Positions 8,173 to 16,716 are shown, numbered from the stretch's first letter. The stretch: DNA of 64,000 bases from Leuconostoc carnosum (GCF_014207505.1 NZ_JACHGL010000001.1:248001-312000); one strand, 5' to 3'. Numbers and translations are program-made. The notes: generated from the letters alone by a model not told the origin.

Positions 8173-9306
8173 ATGGAAGAAAAATATCATTTAATGGCAA
8201 CTGCAGCAGCAGGCCTAGAATCACTTGTTGGTAAAGAACTCGAACGACTGGGCTATGAACACCAAGTAGAAAATTATCGTGTCCGCTTTGATGGATCAGC
8301 GCGTGATATTTTGAATGCTAATATTTGGTTGCGTACTGCTGACCGAGTGAAAATAATTGTTGGTGAATTTGATGCCAAAACTTTTGACGACTTATTTGAG
8401 GGGGTCAAAGCATTACCTTGGGAGTCTTACTTAAATTATGATTCCGAATTTCCAGTGGCAGGACGTTCAAAAAAATCTGAATTATTTAGTGTGCCAGATG
8501 TGCAAGCCATTACTAAAAAAGCGATTGTTAATCGCTTGCAAGATGCCTACCATATTCGTACACGTTTACCTGAAAATGGTTATTTTGCACAGTTAGAAGT
8601 CATGCTTGAAAACGATCACGTGATTGTAACACTTGATACAACTGGCCCTTCATTATTCAAACGTGGCTATCGTGTTGAAAAAGGAAGTGCACCATTAAAA
8701 GAAAACTTTGCTGCTGCATTAGTTTTGTTAACTAATTGGCATCCCGATCGCCCATTTGTTGATCCAACAACGGGTTCTGGTACAATTGCTATTGAAGCAG
8801 CTTTGATTGGTCGCAATATTGCGCCCGGCTTAATTCGTGATTTTGATATTGAAAAAATGGACTGGTTTGATAAGTCACTATCAGATAGTGTGAGAGATGA
8901 AGCTGAAGCGCAGGCTGATTATGATCGAACATTAGATATTGAAGCATTTGATATTGATCAGAGCATGATTGACATTGCTGTTGAAAATGCTAAACATGCC
9001 GGCTTAGGTCAGGATATTATATTTAAGCAGTTAGCAGCCAAGGATTGGCAAACTGATAAAGTTAATGGCGTACTAGTATCTAACCCACCTTATGGTGAAC
9101 GATTAGGTGAATTAGATGCAGCACGTGAATTGTATCAACAAATGGGGGCTGTATATCAGCAATTGCCAAGTTGGAGTAAGTATATTTTAGCAAGTGATTT
9201 GGATTTTGAAACATTTTATGGTGAAAAAGCAACGAAACGCCGTAAACTATATAATGGTGCTTTGCGAGTTGATTATTTTCAATACTGGGGTCGCCGTGTA
9301 AAGTAA
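8173..9306 (+). CDS. THUMP-domain class I SAM-dependent 23S rRNA methyltransferase (YpsC/RlmL type)
   Basis: 377 residues. The N-terminal ferredoxin-like/THUMP region (about 1-155) binds RNA; the Rossmann methyltransferase core follows, with the SAM-binding loop DPTTGSGTIAIEAALIG (about 197-213) and the catalytic SNPPYGERLG (about 305-314), the N-P-P-Y motif of N-methylating enzymes. It corresponds to the N2-guanine methylating half of E. coli RlmL and to B. subtilis YpsC. GAAGGAAATTTC precedes the ATG. It is transcribed alone and ends in a very strong palindromic terminator. Confidence 0.88.
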   Translation: MEEKYHLMATAAAGLESLVGKELERLGYEHQVENYRVRFDGSARDILNANIWLRTADRVKIIVGEFDAKTFDDLFEGVKALPWESYLNYDSEFPVAGRSKKSELFSVPDVQAITKKAIVNRLQDAYHIRTRLPENGYFAQLEVMLENDHVIVTLDTTGPSLFKRGYRVEKGSAPLKENFAAALVLLTNWHPDRPFVDPTTGSGTIAIEAALIGRNIAPGLIRDFDIEKMDWFDKSLSDSVRDEAEAQADYDRTLDIEAFDIDQSMIDIAVENAKHAGLGQDIIFKQLAAKDWQTDKVNGVLVSNPPYGERLGELDAARELYQQMGAVYQQLPSWSKYILASDLDFETFYGEKATKRRKLYNGALRVDYFQYWGRRVK

Positions 9307-9343
9307 AAATAACTCTTATGCATAATGCATAAGAGTTATTTTT
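9305..9343. terminator. Terminator after the rRNA methyltransferase gene
   Basis: Perfect palindrome with 19-base arms (9305-9323 and 9325-9343) and a single central base, ending in a T-run. The A-tract on the left means it could also act on leftward transcripts. Confidence 0.85.
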
Positions 9344-9432
9344 TCATTTGTGCATTGCTGAGCATTTTTACGATCAATACAAATGTTATAATTTGGTAAT
9401 AATATTTTATGATCATAGAAAAGAGGTTGTGC

Positions 9433-10635
9433 ATGATTGAAGCTAAAACAAGTTTGTTGGATATTTTTTCTGATAATTTAGCCACCGTATTACCGAGTCC
9501 AATTCACACATTTAGTGAGCGGGTGAGTAATGTGCCTAACATTTTGAAGTTGACGATTGGGGAGCCTGATTTTGCAATTCCAGATCACATTAAACAGGCG
9601 GCAGTGCATGCAATTGATGCAGATGACTCCCACTATTCAGTGTCAGCTGGAACTATTGCACTACGGAAAGCAGCCAGCTTCTTTTTAAACAAACGCTATG
9701 GATTAAATTATGAACCTGAAACAGAAATATTAACGACAGTTGGTGCAACAGAAGGCATATTCACAATTTTAGCAGCTATTTTAAATCAAGGTGATCAAGT
9801 TATGATTCCAACACCTGCTTATCCTGTCTACGCTGAAATGGCACGTATTAATGGTGGGAAACCGCTGTTTGTTGACGTTTCTCAAGACAGCTTTATTTTG
9901 TCGCCTAAAAGGCTTCGGGATGTTATCGCTGCAAATGATAACATTAAGGCTATCATTTTGACAAATCCATCGAATCCAACAGGGGTGACGTATACTGCCG
10001 ATGAATTAGAGGCGCTTGCCGATGTTTTGCGTGAGACTAATATTTTAGTGATTTCAGATGAAATCTATGCTGAATTGAGTTATGATCGTGCGCATGTGTC
10101 AATGGCTAAATTCTTACCTGAACAGACAATTGTTGTCAACGGGGTATCCAAGTCTCATGCAATGACTGGGTATCGAATTGGCATTTTAGCTGGTCCGGCT
10201 GCTCTTATGACAGAATTTAATAAATTACATAGTTTTATTATTATGACACCATCGAACCCAGCCATGGCAGCGGCAACAGAGGCTTTCAGTAATCAGCAGA
10301 GCTTCCAAGATACAGTTGAAATGACGTTAGAATACCAGCGCCGACGTGATTTTCTAGTGACGAGCCTGAGTCAATTGGGTTTTGAAGTTGGGACACCTAG
10401 TGGCGCATTTTATATTTTTGCCAAAATCCCTCAAGATTTGATACAAGATGATATTGCTTTTGCAAATGATTTAGTTGAGAAACAACAATTAGCAATTGTT
10501 GCGGGTTCAGGATTTGGGCCAGGCGGAGAAGGATACATTCGTATTAGTTATGCTGCTTCAATGACCATGCTTGAAGAAGCAGTCAAAAGATTAATTAGCT
10601 ACACAACCTTAGTTCGTGATAAGCAATTGATCTAG
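9433..10635 (+). CDS. Class I/II aminotransferase (aromatic/N-acetyl-diaminopimelate type)
   Basis: 400 residues, PLP-dependent fold type I. Visible are the PLP Lys in NGVSKSHAMTGYRIG, the Asn of ILTNPSNPTGVTY, the Asp-x-x-Tyr of SDEIYAELSY and the carboxylate-binding Arg in GYIRISYA. Sequence character is that of lactic-bacterial enzymes annotated as aromatic amino acid aminotransferase (AraT) or PatA; exact substrate cannot be told from motifs. If aromatic, it could complete the tyrosine or phenylalanine branch of the operon at 48-58 kb. The ATG at 9433 is preceded by AAGAGG at 9421-9426; a longer frame from 9409 overlaps this ribosome binding site and is less likely. Confidence 0.82.
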   Translation: MIEAKTSLLDIFSDNLATVLPSPIHTFSERVSNVPNILKLTIGEPDFAIPDHIKQAAVHAIDADDSHYSVSAGTIALRKAASFFLNKRYGLNYEPETEILTTVGATEGIFTILAAILNQGDQVMIPTPAYPVYAEMARINGGKPLFVDVSQDSFILSPKRLRDVIAANDNIKAIILTNPSNPTGVTYTADELEALADVLRETNILVISDEIYAELSYDRAHVSMAKFLPEQTIVVNGVSKSHAMTGYRIGILAGPAALMTEFNKLHSFIIMTPSNPAMAAATEAFSNQQSFQDTVEMTLEYQRRRDFLVTSLSQLGFEVGTPSGAFYIFAKIPQDLIQDDIAFANDLVEKQQLAIVAGSGFGPGGEGYIRISYAASMTMLEEAVKRLISYTTLVRDKQLI

Positions 10636-10767
10636 TGATTCATAAAAAATGAAGGAACATGAGTAAATACTTATTTTTTTAAAACAATGATTGATTTATT
10701 TTATTGACGTGTTAAAATAAATTATTTACATAGAAGGGAAAGTTGTGTTAGCATAACTAGTCAAAGA

Positions 10768-11298
10768 ATGAGTACAGTTTATATGCGTCGAGCGCAGAAT
10801 AGTGATTTGTCTGAAATTAAACATATTATTGATGGTGCGCGTAAGTATTTAAAAAAGCAAGGTATCGATCAGTGGCAGTCAGGTTATCCTGATGAAGAAA
10901 TCATTAAAAAAGACATAGATAATTCTGAAGGTTTTGTATTAATTGTTGATCATCATGTCGCGGGTTATGCTGCTGTTATTATAGGCGAGGATCCAGCCTA
11001 TCGTTTCATCGAAGAAGGGGCATGGCTAAATGCATCTATCGAATATGCCACTATCCATCGGTTTGCCCTATCAGAGAACTACCGCGGTCAAAAACTGTCA
11101 CAACGATTTATGACTGCTATTTTAACTTATTTCAATACTTTACAAATAAACGACTTCCGTATCGATACACATCCTGAAAATATTTCAATGAGGCGTGTTA
11201 TTAAATCCAATGGTTTTAGTAAACAAGGGATTATACATGTTGACGAAAAACAGGCGATTAATAATCTCCGATGGGCTTATCAATTAGTTTTGAGATGA
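10768..11298 (+). CDS. GNAT-family N-acetyltransferase
   Basis: 176 residues. The GNAT acetyl-CoA loop is seen as FALSENYRGQKLSQRFM (about 106-122; R/Q-x-x-G-x-G/A-like with GQKLSQ), followed by the typical DTHPENISMRRVIKSNGF strand-helix segment. Substrate unknown. The ATG at 10768 has no Shine-Dalgarno; the good match AGAAGGGAAAG (about 10732) is 30 bases upstream and is followed by a three-codon frame GTG-TTA-GCA-TAA (10745-10756). It is flanked by long non-coding spacers on both sides and probably transcribed alone. Confidence 0.85.
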   Translation: MSTVYMRRAQNSDLSEIKHIIDGARKYLKKQGIDQWQSGYPDEEIIKKDIDNSEGFVLIVDHHVAGYAAVIIGEDPAYRFIEEGAWLNASIEYATIHRFALSENYRGQKLSQRFMTAILTYFNTLQINDFRIDTHPENISMRRVIKSNGFSKQGIIHVDEKQAINNLRWAYQLVLR

Positions 11299-11310
11299 TA
11301 TGTTAACTAT

Positions 11311-11327
11311 TTACTTATTATAAGTAA
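11311..11327. repeat. Palindrome upstream of the nitroreductase gene
   Basis: TTACTTA-tta-TAAGTAA, a perfect 7+3+7 palindrome lying just after the GNAT gene. No T-run follows, so it is more likely an operator than a terminator. The bound protein, if any, is unknown. Confidence 0.4.
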
Positions 11328-11382
11328 GCTGTTAAGATAATTATAGCAACTGATTATGAATTAATCACTAGGAGGAAAGGCC

Positions 11383-11442
11383 ATTACTAAAAGAGCTATT
11401 CAAACTTTGTTGGGTAGATCATTGAGTGAGGCTAAAATATGA
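11383..11442 (+). other. Possible 19-codon upstream ORF with ATT start
   Basis: A strong Shine-Dalgarno (AGGAGGAAAGG, 11370-11380) is followed at normal spacing not by ATG/GTG/TTG but by ATT (11383). The frame runs 19 codons and its TGA (11440-11442) overlaps the ATG of the nitroreductase as ATGA, the classical coupling arrangement. ATT is a known but rare start codon (infC). This may be a real coupled leader ORF or a chance frame. Confidence 0.25.
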
Positions 11443-12041
11443 TGATGTCATTTACAGATTTACAAGAGAAACGGCGCTCAATATACGTATTAGGTGATAA
11501 TGTTTCACAAACACCAGAAGAATTATTTGAATTAGTTAAATCTGCGGTTAAGCATGCACCAACTGCTTTTAATAATCAAACAGTACGTACCGTAGTTTTA
11601 TTTGGTGAAAAGAAAGATCAATTGTGGGATATTACAGCCGATCGTTTAAAATCTGAAGTGCCGACTGAAGCTGCGTATCAAAATACGTTAGAGAAACTGA
11701 ATAGCTTTAAGGCTGGCGTTGCAACAGTGTTATTTTACTCAGATACCGATGTTGTTAAGACATTTGAAGAAAATATCCCATTATATTCAGAAAATTTTTA
11801 TGATTGGTCTGAACAAGGACATGGTATTGCAGAGTATGCCACATGGTTAGCAGTAACGGAAGCTGGGTTGGGTGCCAACATTCAACATTATAATCCATTA
11901 ATTGATGAACCAGTGGCTAAGGCATTTGATATACCAGCTCATTGGCGATTACGTGCTCAGTTAAATATTGGATCAATTGAAGAACCAGCATCAATTAAAG
12001 AGTATATGACTGACGATGATCGTTTTAAGTTAGTTAAGTAA
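11439..12041 (+). CDS. Nitroreductase family protein (oxidoreductase)
   Basis: 200 residues. FMN-dependent nitroreductase fold: N-terminal EKRRSIYVLG (the R-R-S/T FMN phosphate signature), HAPTAFNNQTVRTVVL (P-x-x-x-N-x-Q flavin-ring contact), and the C-terminal WRLRAQLNIGSIEEPA. It resembles the HBN1/Frm2-like or YodC-like group that reduces nitro compounds, quinones or fatty-acid-related substrates with NAD(P)H; the native substrate is unknown. Three tandem ATGs begin the gene; GAGTGAGG about 8 bases upstream is a moderate ribosome binding site, and a much better one lies 60 bases upstream (see the upstream ORF). It ends at a terminator shared with a small gene on the other strand. Confidence 0.87.
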   Translation: MMMSFTDLQEKRRSIYVLGDNVSQTPEELFELVKSAVKHAPTAFNNQTVRTVVLFGEKKDQLWDITADRLKSEVPTEAAYQNTLEKLNSFKAGVATVLFYSDTDVVKTFEENIPLYSENFYDWSEQGHGIAEYATWLAVTEAGLGANIQHYNPLIDEPVAKAFDIPAHWRLRAQLNIGSIEEPASIKEYMTDDDRFKLVK

Positions 12042-12057
12042 TTTTTTATAAGAATAG

Positions 12058-12094
12058 AAAAAGCAAGTGATGATTGATCATCACTTGCTTTTTT
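12058..12094. terminator. Bidirectional terminator after nitroreductase
   Basis: Arms AAAAAGCAAGTGATGA and TCATCACTTGCTTTTTT around a TTGA loop, with A- and T-tracts. The stop codon of the 44-residue gene on the minus strand lies inside the right arm. Confidence 0.9.
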
Positions 12095-12215
12095 CCTGTG
12101 TAAATTTATTTTTTAATGCAGCAACTTTTTCAGCTTTTGATAACTGTGTTTGCTGATTTGATTTGTATTTTGCATCGGCTTGTTTTTGTTTAAAATCAAT
12201 TTGATATCGTCCCAT
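12081..12215 (-). CDS. Small basic, lysine/glutamine-rich protein (44 aa), unknown function
   Basis: A 45-codon frame that falls below common length cutoffs. It starts with ATG at 12215, preceded on the minus strand by a perfect AAGGAG (spacing 8) and an extended -10 TGGTATAAT (about 12242-12250), and stops inside the bidirectional terminator at 12081-12083. Promoter, ribosome binding site, frame and terminator together make a convincing gene. The product is hydrophilic (begins MGRYQIDF, ends TQEKSK), about a quarter lysine, with a predicted helical KAEKVAALKNKF segment and no membrane span. Not recognised; possibly a nucleic-acid- or ribosome-associated small protein. Confidence 0.65.
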   Translation of the reverse strand: MGRYQIDFKQKQADAKYKSNQQTQLSKAEKVAALKNKFTQEKSK

Positions 12216-12418
12216 TTAAAAACTCCTTATCTAGAAATTCAATTATACCATTAATTTGATCAAATACATATGATTATGGTTATATTTTTTACTAGGAATT
12301 GCTCATTTGAGTGGCGTATGGCATAAATAGAGAATGACATATCAATTTTGAAAAACCTAAGAAAAAAAATAAAAAAATGAAATAAGGATTTACTTGCTAA
12401 AAAAATAGGTGAATTAAT

Positions 12419-13057
12419 TCAATTCAATTCATCTATTTTTTCTTCTGATATTGTACCCGTCATTAAATAATCAATATTCTTAGAAATCCATTCAACATCT
12501 TTATTCCACCAAGCCAGTGATTGCAAATGTTTAATGATATGATTTGAAAATCTTTTCCGAATTTGCTTTGCAGGGTTTCCAGCAACAATTGAGTAAGCTG
12601 AAACATCTGTAGCTACCACGCTGTTAGCGCCTATGATAGCGCCATTTTCTATATGTACTCCTGGTAAAATTGTGACATTTTGCCCGATCCAAACATCATT
12701 TTCTATAATTGTATTTCCTTTGTTAGGTAAGTCGGTAATTTGAGGAACATGTTTAGACCATTCATCTCCCATAATATAAAAAGGGTAAGATGTTATACCT
12801 TTCATAAGATGGTTTGCACCGTTCATTACAAATTCTACATTTTCACCAATTGAGCAAAATTTACCGATAATTAATTTATCGTTTATAAAATCATAGTGAT
12901 GTGTAACATGTTCTTCGAATTTTTCTGGTTCTTTATCTGAGAAATAAGTATATTCTCCGACCTCAATATTAGGGTTAGTAACAACATTTTTTAAAAATAC
13001 AATGCTTTTGACGTTGTCATCAGGATAAATTTTATTGGGATCTGGAAATTCAAGCAT
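12419..13057 (-). CDS. Vat-like xenobiotic O-acetyltransferase (CatB/hexapeptide-repeat family)
   Basis: 212 residues, the size of streptogramin A acetyltransferases (VatA/VatD about 209-219). The whole chain follows that family: YTYFSDKEPEKFEEHVTHHY, then LIIGKFCSIGENVEFVMNGANH with the catalytic His, the FYIMGDEWSKHVP loop, and left-handed beta-helix hexapeptide repeats (IIENDVWIGQNVTILPGV, IGANSVVATDV), ending with SIVAGNPAKQIRKRF. Family members acetylate streptogramin A or chloramphenicol, but many chromosomal homologues have no proven resistance role. The start at 13057 has AAAGGAG upstream; a longer frame to 13129 lacks support. The gene is AT-rich, flanked by non-coding DNA and by a gene remnant, which suggests acquisition. 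Confidence 0.87.
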   Translation of the reverse strand: MLEFPDPNKIYPDDNVKSIVFLKNVVTNPNIEVGEYTYFSDKEPEKFEEHVTHHYDFINDKLIIGKFCSIGENVEFVMNGANHLMKGITSYPFYIMGDEWSKHVPQITDLPNKGNTIIENDVWIGQNVTILPGVHIENGAIIGANSVVATDVSAYSIVAGNPAKQIRKRFSNHIIKHLQSLAWWNKDVEWISKNIDYLMTGTISEEKIDELN

Positions 13058-13117
13058 TATGAATACTCCTTTTTTAAAGTTAGTATATTTTATAAACATA
13101 TTACCATAATTATTTAA

Positions 13118-13294
13118 ACAATATATCAAGTAGTGGTGTTTTTTTCACATAAATTGTATATAGACAGAAAAACTTTACCCGATGCTATCAGAAAACGACA
13201 AATAAAGTATCCCTACTCTAAGCATAAAAATAAAAAGGCGTGGTATTTTAGTGAGGCAATTCAGGATAGAGAGTTAAGTTCATTAATAAATTAA
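13118..13294 (+). pseudogene. 3' remnant of an unidentified gene
   Basis: Between the Vat-like gene and the maltose operon the plus strand holds an open stretch of about 58 codons ending at TAA 13292-13294 with a normal-looking, charged protein sequence (LYIDRKTLPDAIRKRQ, YPYSKHKNKKAWYFSEA, DRELSSLIN at the end). It is closed upstream by a stop at 13115-13117 and has no start codon with a ribosome binding site (only GTGs at 13133 and 13136). It looks like the C-terminus of a DNA-binding or recombination-type protein whose 5' part has been deleted. The identity is unknown. Confidence 0.45.
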
Positions 13295-13341
13295 GGTTAA
13301 AATAATTAAATAAAATGATTTTAATTAGTCATTAAGTATAT

Positions 13342-13367
13342 TATAATGTTTAGTGTAAACGCTTACA
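13342..13367 (+). promoter_or_regulatory. mapA promoter -10 and LacI-family operator
   Basis: TATAAT at 13342-13347 is followed by TGTAAACGCTTACA (13354-13367), a LacI/GalR-type palindrome centred on CG, at the expected transcription start. Binding of the maltose repressor encoded at 15718-16716, or of CcpA, would block initiation. Confidence 0.7.
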
Positions 13368-13392
13368 ATCATTGAAAGAGGTAACTAATGTC

Positions 13393-15651
13393 ATGAAACG
13401 AATTTTTGAAGTTAATCCTTGGACAGTCACATCACGTGATTTAAATCCTAAAGACAAGCGCCTTCAAGAATCAATAACAAGTTTGGGTAATGAGTACATG
13501 GGCATGCGTGGCATGTTTGAAGAAGTGTACTCAGGTGACACACACCAAGGAATATACATTGGTGGTGTCTGGTTTCCTGACAAAACACGTGTAGGCTGGT
13601 GGAAAAATGGGTATCCACTTTATTTTGGTAAAGCTATCAACGCCTTGAATTATGTCAAAGCAGATATTCATGTGGATGGCAATCAAGTTGATTTAGCTAA
13701 AAATGATGTTACTGATTTTGAAATATCTTTGGATATGAAAGTGGGTGTTTTGAAGCGTACTTTTACAGTATTTGGGGTGACGTTCAAAATTACGCGCTTA
13801 GTGTCAACAGTGATTAAGGAATTGGCTGACATTCATTATGAATTCTCATCTTCCGATGGTCAAAAGCACAAAATTCATTTTGATGCTAGTATTGATGCCG
13901 ATGTTGTCAATGAAGATTCAAACTATGACGAGAAGTTCTGGCAAATTTTGGATGTGGGTAATGAAGTCGATTCATCATTTATTGCCACCCAAACGATTGC
14001 AAATACATTTGGCGTACCGCAATTTACAGTAGTCGCTCGACAAAGTTTTTTCGGTGGTGAAAATCATCATATGACACGCTCTGAAAAAGAAGTAACAGAT
14101 ACATTTGATATTGAAGTTCCAAAGCAGGGGTTAGTTAACTTTGAAAAGCGCGTGATCGTCACAACTTCACGTGATTATGATACGCTCGCCAAGGTGATTG
14201 ATACAGGTAAAAAATTAACAGTAGATATTGCCAAAAAATCATACGCTGACATCTACAATGCTCACGCGCAAGAATGGGCTAATCGATGGGAAAAAGCTGA
14301 TGTTCAAATTGAAGGAGACGATGCAGCACAACAGGGCATTCGTTTCAATTTATTCCAATTATTTTCAACCTATTATGGTAATGATCCACGCTTAAACATT
14401 GGACCAAAAGGTTTCACTGGTGAAAAATATGGCGGTGCAACTTATTGGGATACAGAGGCCTTTGCTATTCCAGTTTACCTTGGTGTTTCTGATCCGTCAG
14501 TCACACGTTCATTACTTCAATATCGATTTGACCAATTGGATGGGGCTTTCCATAATGCCAAAGAACAAGGCTTAAAGGGTGCTTTGTATCCCATGGTGAC
14601 CTTTGATGGTATTGAGTCACACAATGAGTGGGAAATTACGTTTGAAGAAATTCACCGTAACTCAACCATTGCCTATGCCATTTATAACTATACTAATATT
14701 ACTGGTGATCATTCATGGTTGGCTGGTGATGGGGCACAAGTTTTGTACAACATTGCCCGATTCTGGGCTGATCGTGTGCACTATTCAGCACGCAATGATA
14801 AGTACATGATTCACGGGGTTACCGGTCCAAATGAGTATGAAAACAATGTGAATAACAATTTCTATACGAACTGGATGGCTAAATGGGTTTTGCAATACTC
14901 ACTTGAGCACTATGCCGAAATTAATGATAATGAAAAAGTTAAGTTGGCTTTAACAACGGACGAGTTGGCTAAGTGGCAGGAGATTGTCGACAAGATGTAT
15001 TTACCTGAAGCTGATGTTGAAACCAAAACAGGTAAAAAGCACATTTTTGTGCAGCACGATACCTTTTTAGACAAAGATTTGACGCCAATTGCCGAGATGC
15101 CACAAGATATTCGACCAATCAACCAAAACTGGTCATGGGATCGTATCTTACGTTCACCGTATATCAAGCAATCTGACACATTGCATGCGATGTTCTATTT
15201 CCCAGATGCTTTCACAGAAGCAGAGAAACGTCATAATTTTGAATTTTATGAACCATTGACAGTGCACGAATCATCATTATCACCATCTGTTCATTCAATT
15301 TTGGCATCTGATTTGCAAATGGAAGAGAAGGCAGTTGAAATGTATGAACGTGCCGCACGTTTGGATTTAGATAACTATAATAATGACACCTCTGATGGAT
15401 TGCATATTACCGCGATGACAGGTTCATGGTTAGCTATTGTGCAGGGATTTGCTGGCATGCGTGTACGTGATGATAAATTACATTTGAAACCATTCTTACC
15501 AAAGAACTGGACTAAGTACGCTTTTCGTTTGGTGTTTCGCAATCACGTTCTTGAGGTATCAGTTGATGGGCAAGGTTCTCACGTTGACTTAATTTCAGGT
15601 GAACCGTTGGTAATTGACTTATTGGGTCAGGATATTACTTTGATCAAATAA
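13393..15651 (+). CDS. mapA: Maltose phosphorylase (GH65)
   Basis: 752 residues. It splits maltose with phosphate into beta-glucose-1-phosphate and glucose in the cytoplasm, saving one ATP per maltose. The GH65 layout is visible: N-terminal super-sandwich domain (about 1-270), linker helices, (alpha/alpha)6 catalytic barrel with the general acid Glu in HGVTGPNEYENNVNNNFYTN (about residue 480), phosphate-contact region HESSLSPSVHSILAS, and a C-terminal beta-sheet domain. Start: AAGAGG precedes the ATG at 13393 by 11 bases; a two-codon frame ATG-TCA-TGA at 13388 overlaps it. It is separated from the rest of the locus by the convergent regulator gene. beta-Phosphoglucomutase, needed to use the product, is not in this window. 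Confidence 0.93.
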   Translation: MKRIFEVNPWTVTSRDLNPKDKRLQESITSLGNEYMGMRGMFEEVYSGDTHQGIYIGGVWFPDKTRVGWWKNGYPLYFGKAINALNYVKADIHVDGNQVDLAKNDVTDFEISLDMKVGVLKRTFTVFGVTFKITRLVSTVIKELADIHYEFSSSDGQKHKIHFDASIDADVVNEDSNYDEKFWQILDVGNEVDSSFIATQTIANTFGVPQFTVVARQSFFGGENHHMTRSEKEVTDTFDIEVPKQGLVNFEKRVIVTTSRDYDTLAKVIDTGKKLTVDIAKKSYADIYNAHAQEWANRWEKADVQIEGDDAAQQGIRFNLFQLFSTYYGNDPRLNIGPKGFTGEKYGGATYWDTEAFAIPVYLGVSDPSVTRSLLQYRFDQLDGAFHNAKEQGLKGALYPMVTFDGIESHNEWEITFEEIHRNSTIAYAIYNYTNITGDHSWLAGDGAQVLYNIARFWADRVHYSARNDKYMIHGVTGPNEYENNVNNNFYTNWMAKWVLQYSLEHYAEINDNEKVKLALTTDELAKWQEIVDKMYLPEADVETKTGKKHIFVQHDTFLDKDLTPIAEMPQDIRPINQNWSWDRILRSPYIKQSDTLHAMFYFPDAFTEAEKRHNFEFYEPLTVHESSLSPSVHSILASDLQMEEKAVEMYERAARLDLDNYNNDTSDGLHITAMTGSWLAIVQGFAGMRVRDDKLHLKPFLPKNWTKYAFRLVFRNHVLEVSVDGQGSHVDLISGEPLVIDLLGQDITLIK

Positions 15652-15695
15652 GCCAGTCATTTGTTGACTTGCTATATGATATGAATTGGTCTAAT

Positions 15696-15730
15696 AAAAA
15701 AGGCTCGTAACTGTCGTTTACGAGTCTTTT
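15696..15730. terminator. Bidirectional terminator between mapA and malR
   Basis: AAAAGGCTCGTAA and TTTACGAGTCTTTT pair (one G-U) around a 6-base loop with A/T tracts. The last codons of malR lie in the right arm. Confidence 0.85.
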
Positions 15731-16716
15731 AGTGTGCGTATTGTTTGACCAGCGATGATTTCAATATCTGTGTAAATAGCTGTATTAGTGCTAAGTTGGT
15801 TGTTAATTAGAGCAGTAATGGCTAGCTCACCCATCAGTTGAAAGTTCTGTTTGGCGTTAGTGAGGATAGGTCGTGTTAGTTGTGTTAATTCAGTACCGTC
15901 AATAGATATAATTGATAAGTCGTTTGGAACCTGTAAGCCAGCATCTTTAGCGCCATTCAAAATACCAATACTAATAATATCAGCAGAACTGATTACAGCG
16001 GTAAATGGTAGCGGTGTCCCATAGTGTGGAATTGTTTGGAGACCTAATTCATAACTGATGTTATTACCCCAAATGAAGTCAGGATTATACTTAATATTAT
16101 GTTTGGCTAAGGCATCAATAAACCCTTGACGCCTGACTGTAGCAACCACTGGTTCAATCATTGAGGAGCCAATAAGTGCCATCTGACGGTGCCCATGGTC
16201 ATAAAGATAATTCACAATTTGCGACATCATGTCATAATTGTCTGAGGATATTGATGGGATTCCATCATTTAATTGGTTTGAAATACTTAATACTTGAATA
16301 TTGGAGGTTTTGATTAATTGATGAATTGGCAAAGTAATGTCGACTGCCAACATAAAGATAGCTAATAATTGACGTGATAGGAGTGCTTTAACTGTTTGCA
16401 TTTGCTGCTGATGGTCATTGCCAAGGAAAGTAATCAGTAGTTCGTAGCCGTTTTCATAAGCCTTATTTTGCATGCCTTTAATAATTTCATCAGCAAAGTT
16501 GGTGTGTGCTGTCGGAATTAAAACACCAATCACGCGGCTTTGCTTTTGAGATAAATCAGCTGCTGATTGATTTTTAAAATAGCCTAATGATTGTGCTATA
16601 GTACGAACTTTTTTAGCGGTATCGTCATTAAAACGCCCGCGATTGTTGAGAATGCGAGAAACTGATGCTGGCGAGAGGTTTGCTTTTTTTGCGATGTCTT
16701 TTATAGTAACAGTCAT
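15718..16716 (-). CDS. malR: LacI/GalR-family transcriptional regulator of the maltose locus
   Basis: 332 residues. N-terminal helix-turn-helix VTIKDIAKKANLSPASVSRILNN with the hinge helix following, then a periplasmic-binding-protein-like effector domain (IGVLIPTAHTNFADEIIKGM onward). The start is taken at 16716 because the LacI family begins M-x-x-T-I-x-D-I-A; the longer frame to a TTG at 16749 would overlap the divergent promoter. No Shine-Dalgarno is seen; a TATAAT lies only about 10 bases upstream, so the mRNA may be nearly leaderless. Divergent from the first glucosidase gene and surrounded by GTAA-CG-TTAC-like operators, it is the obvious local repressor. Confidence 0.88.
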   Translation of the reverse strand: MTVTIKDIAKKANLSPASVSRILNNRGRFNDDTAKKVRTIAQSLGYFKNQSAADLSQKQSRVIGVLIPTAHTNFADEIIKGMQNKAYENGYELLITFLGNDHQQQMQTVKALLSRQLLAIFMLAVDITLPIHQLIKTSNIQVLSISNQLNDGIPSISSDNYDMMSQIVNYLYDHGHRQMALIGSSMIEPVVATVRRQGFIDALAKHNIKYNPDFIWGNNISYELGLQTIPHYGTPLPFTAVISSADIISIGILNGAKDAGLQVPNDLSIISIDGTELTQLTRPILTNAKQNFQLMGELAITALINNQLSTNTAIYTDIEIIAGQTIRTLKDS

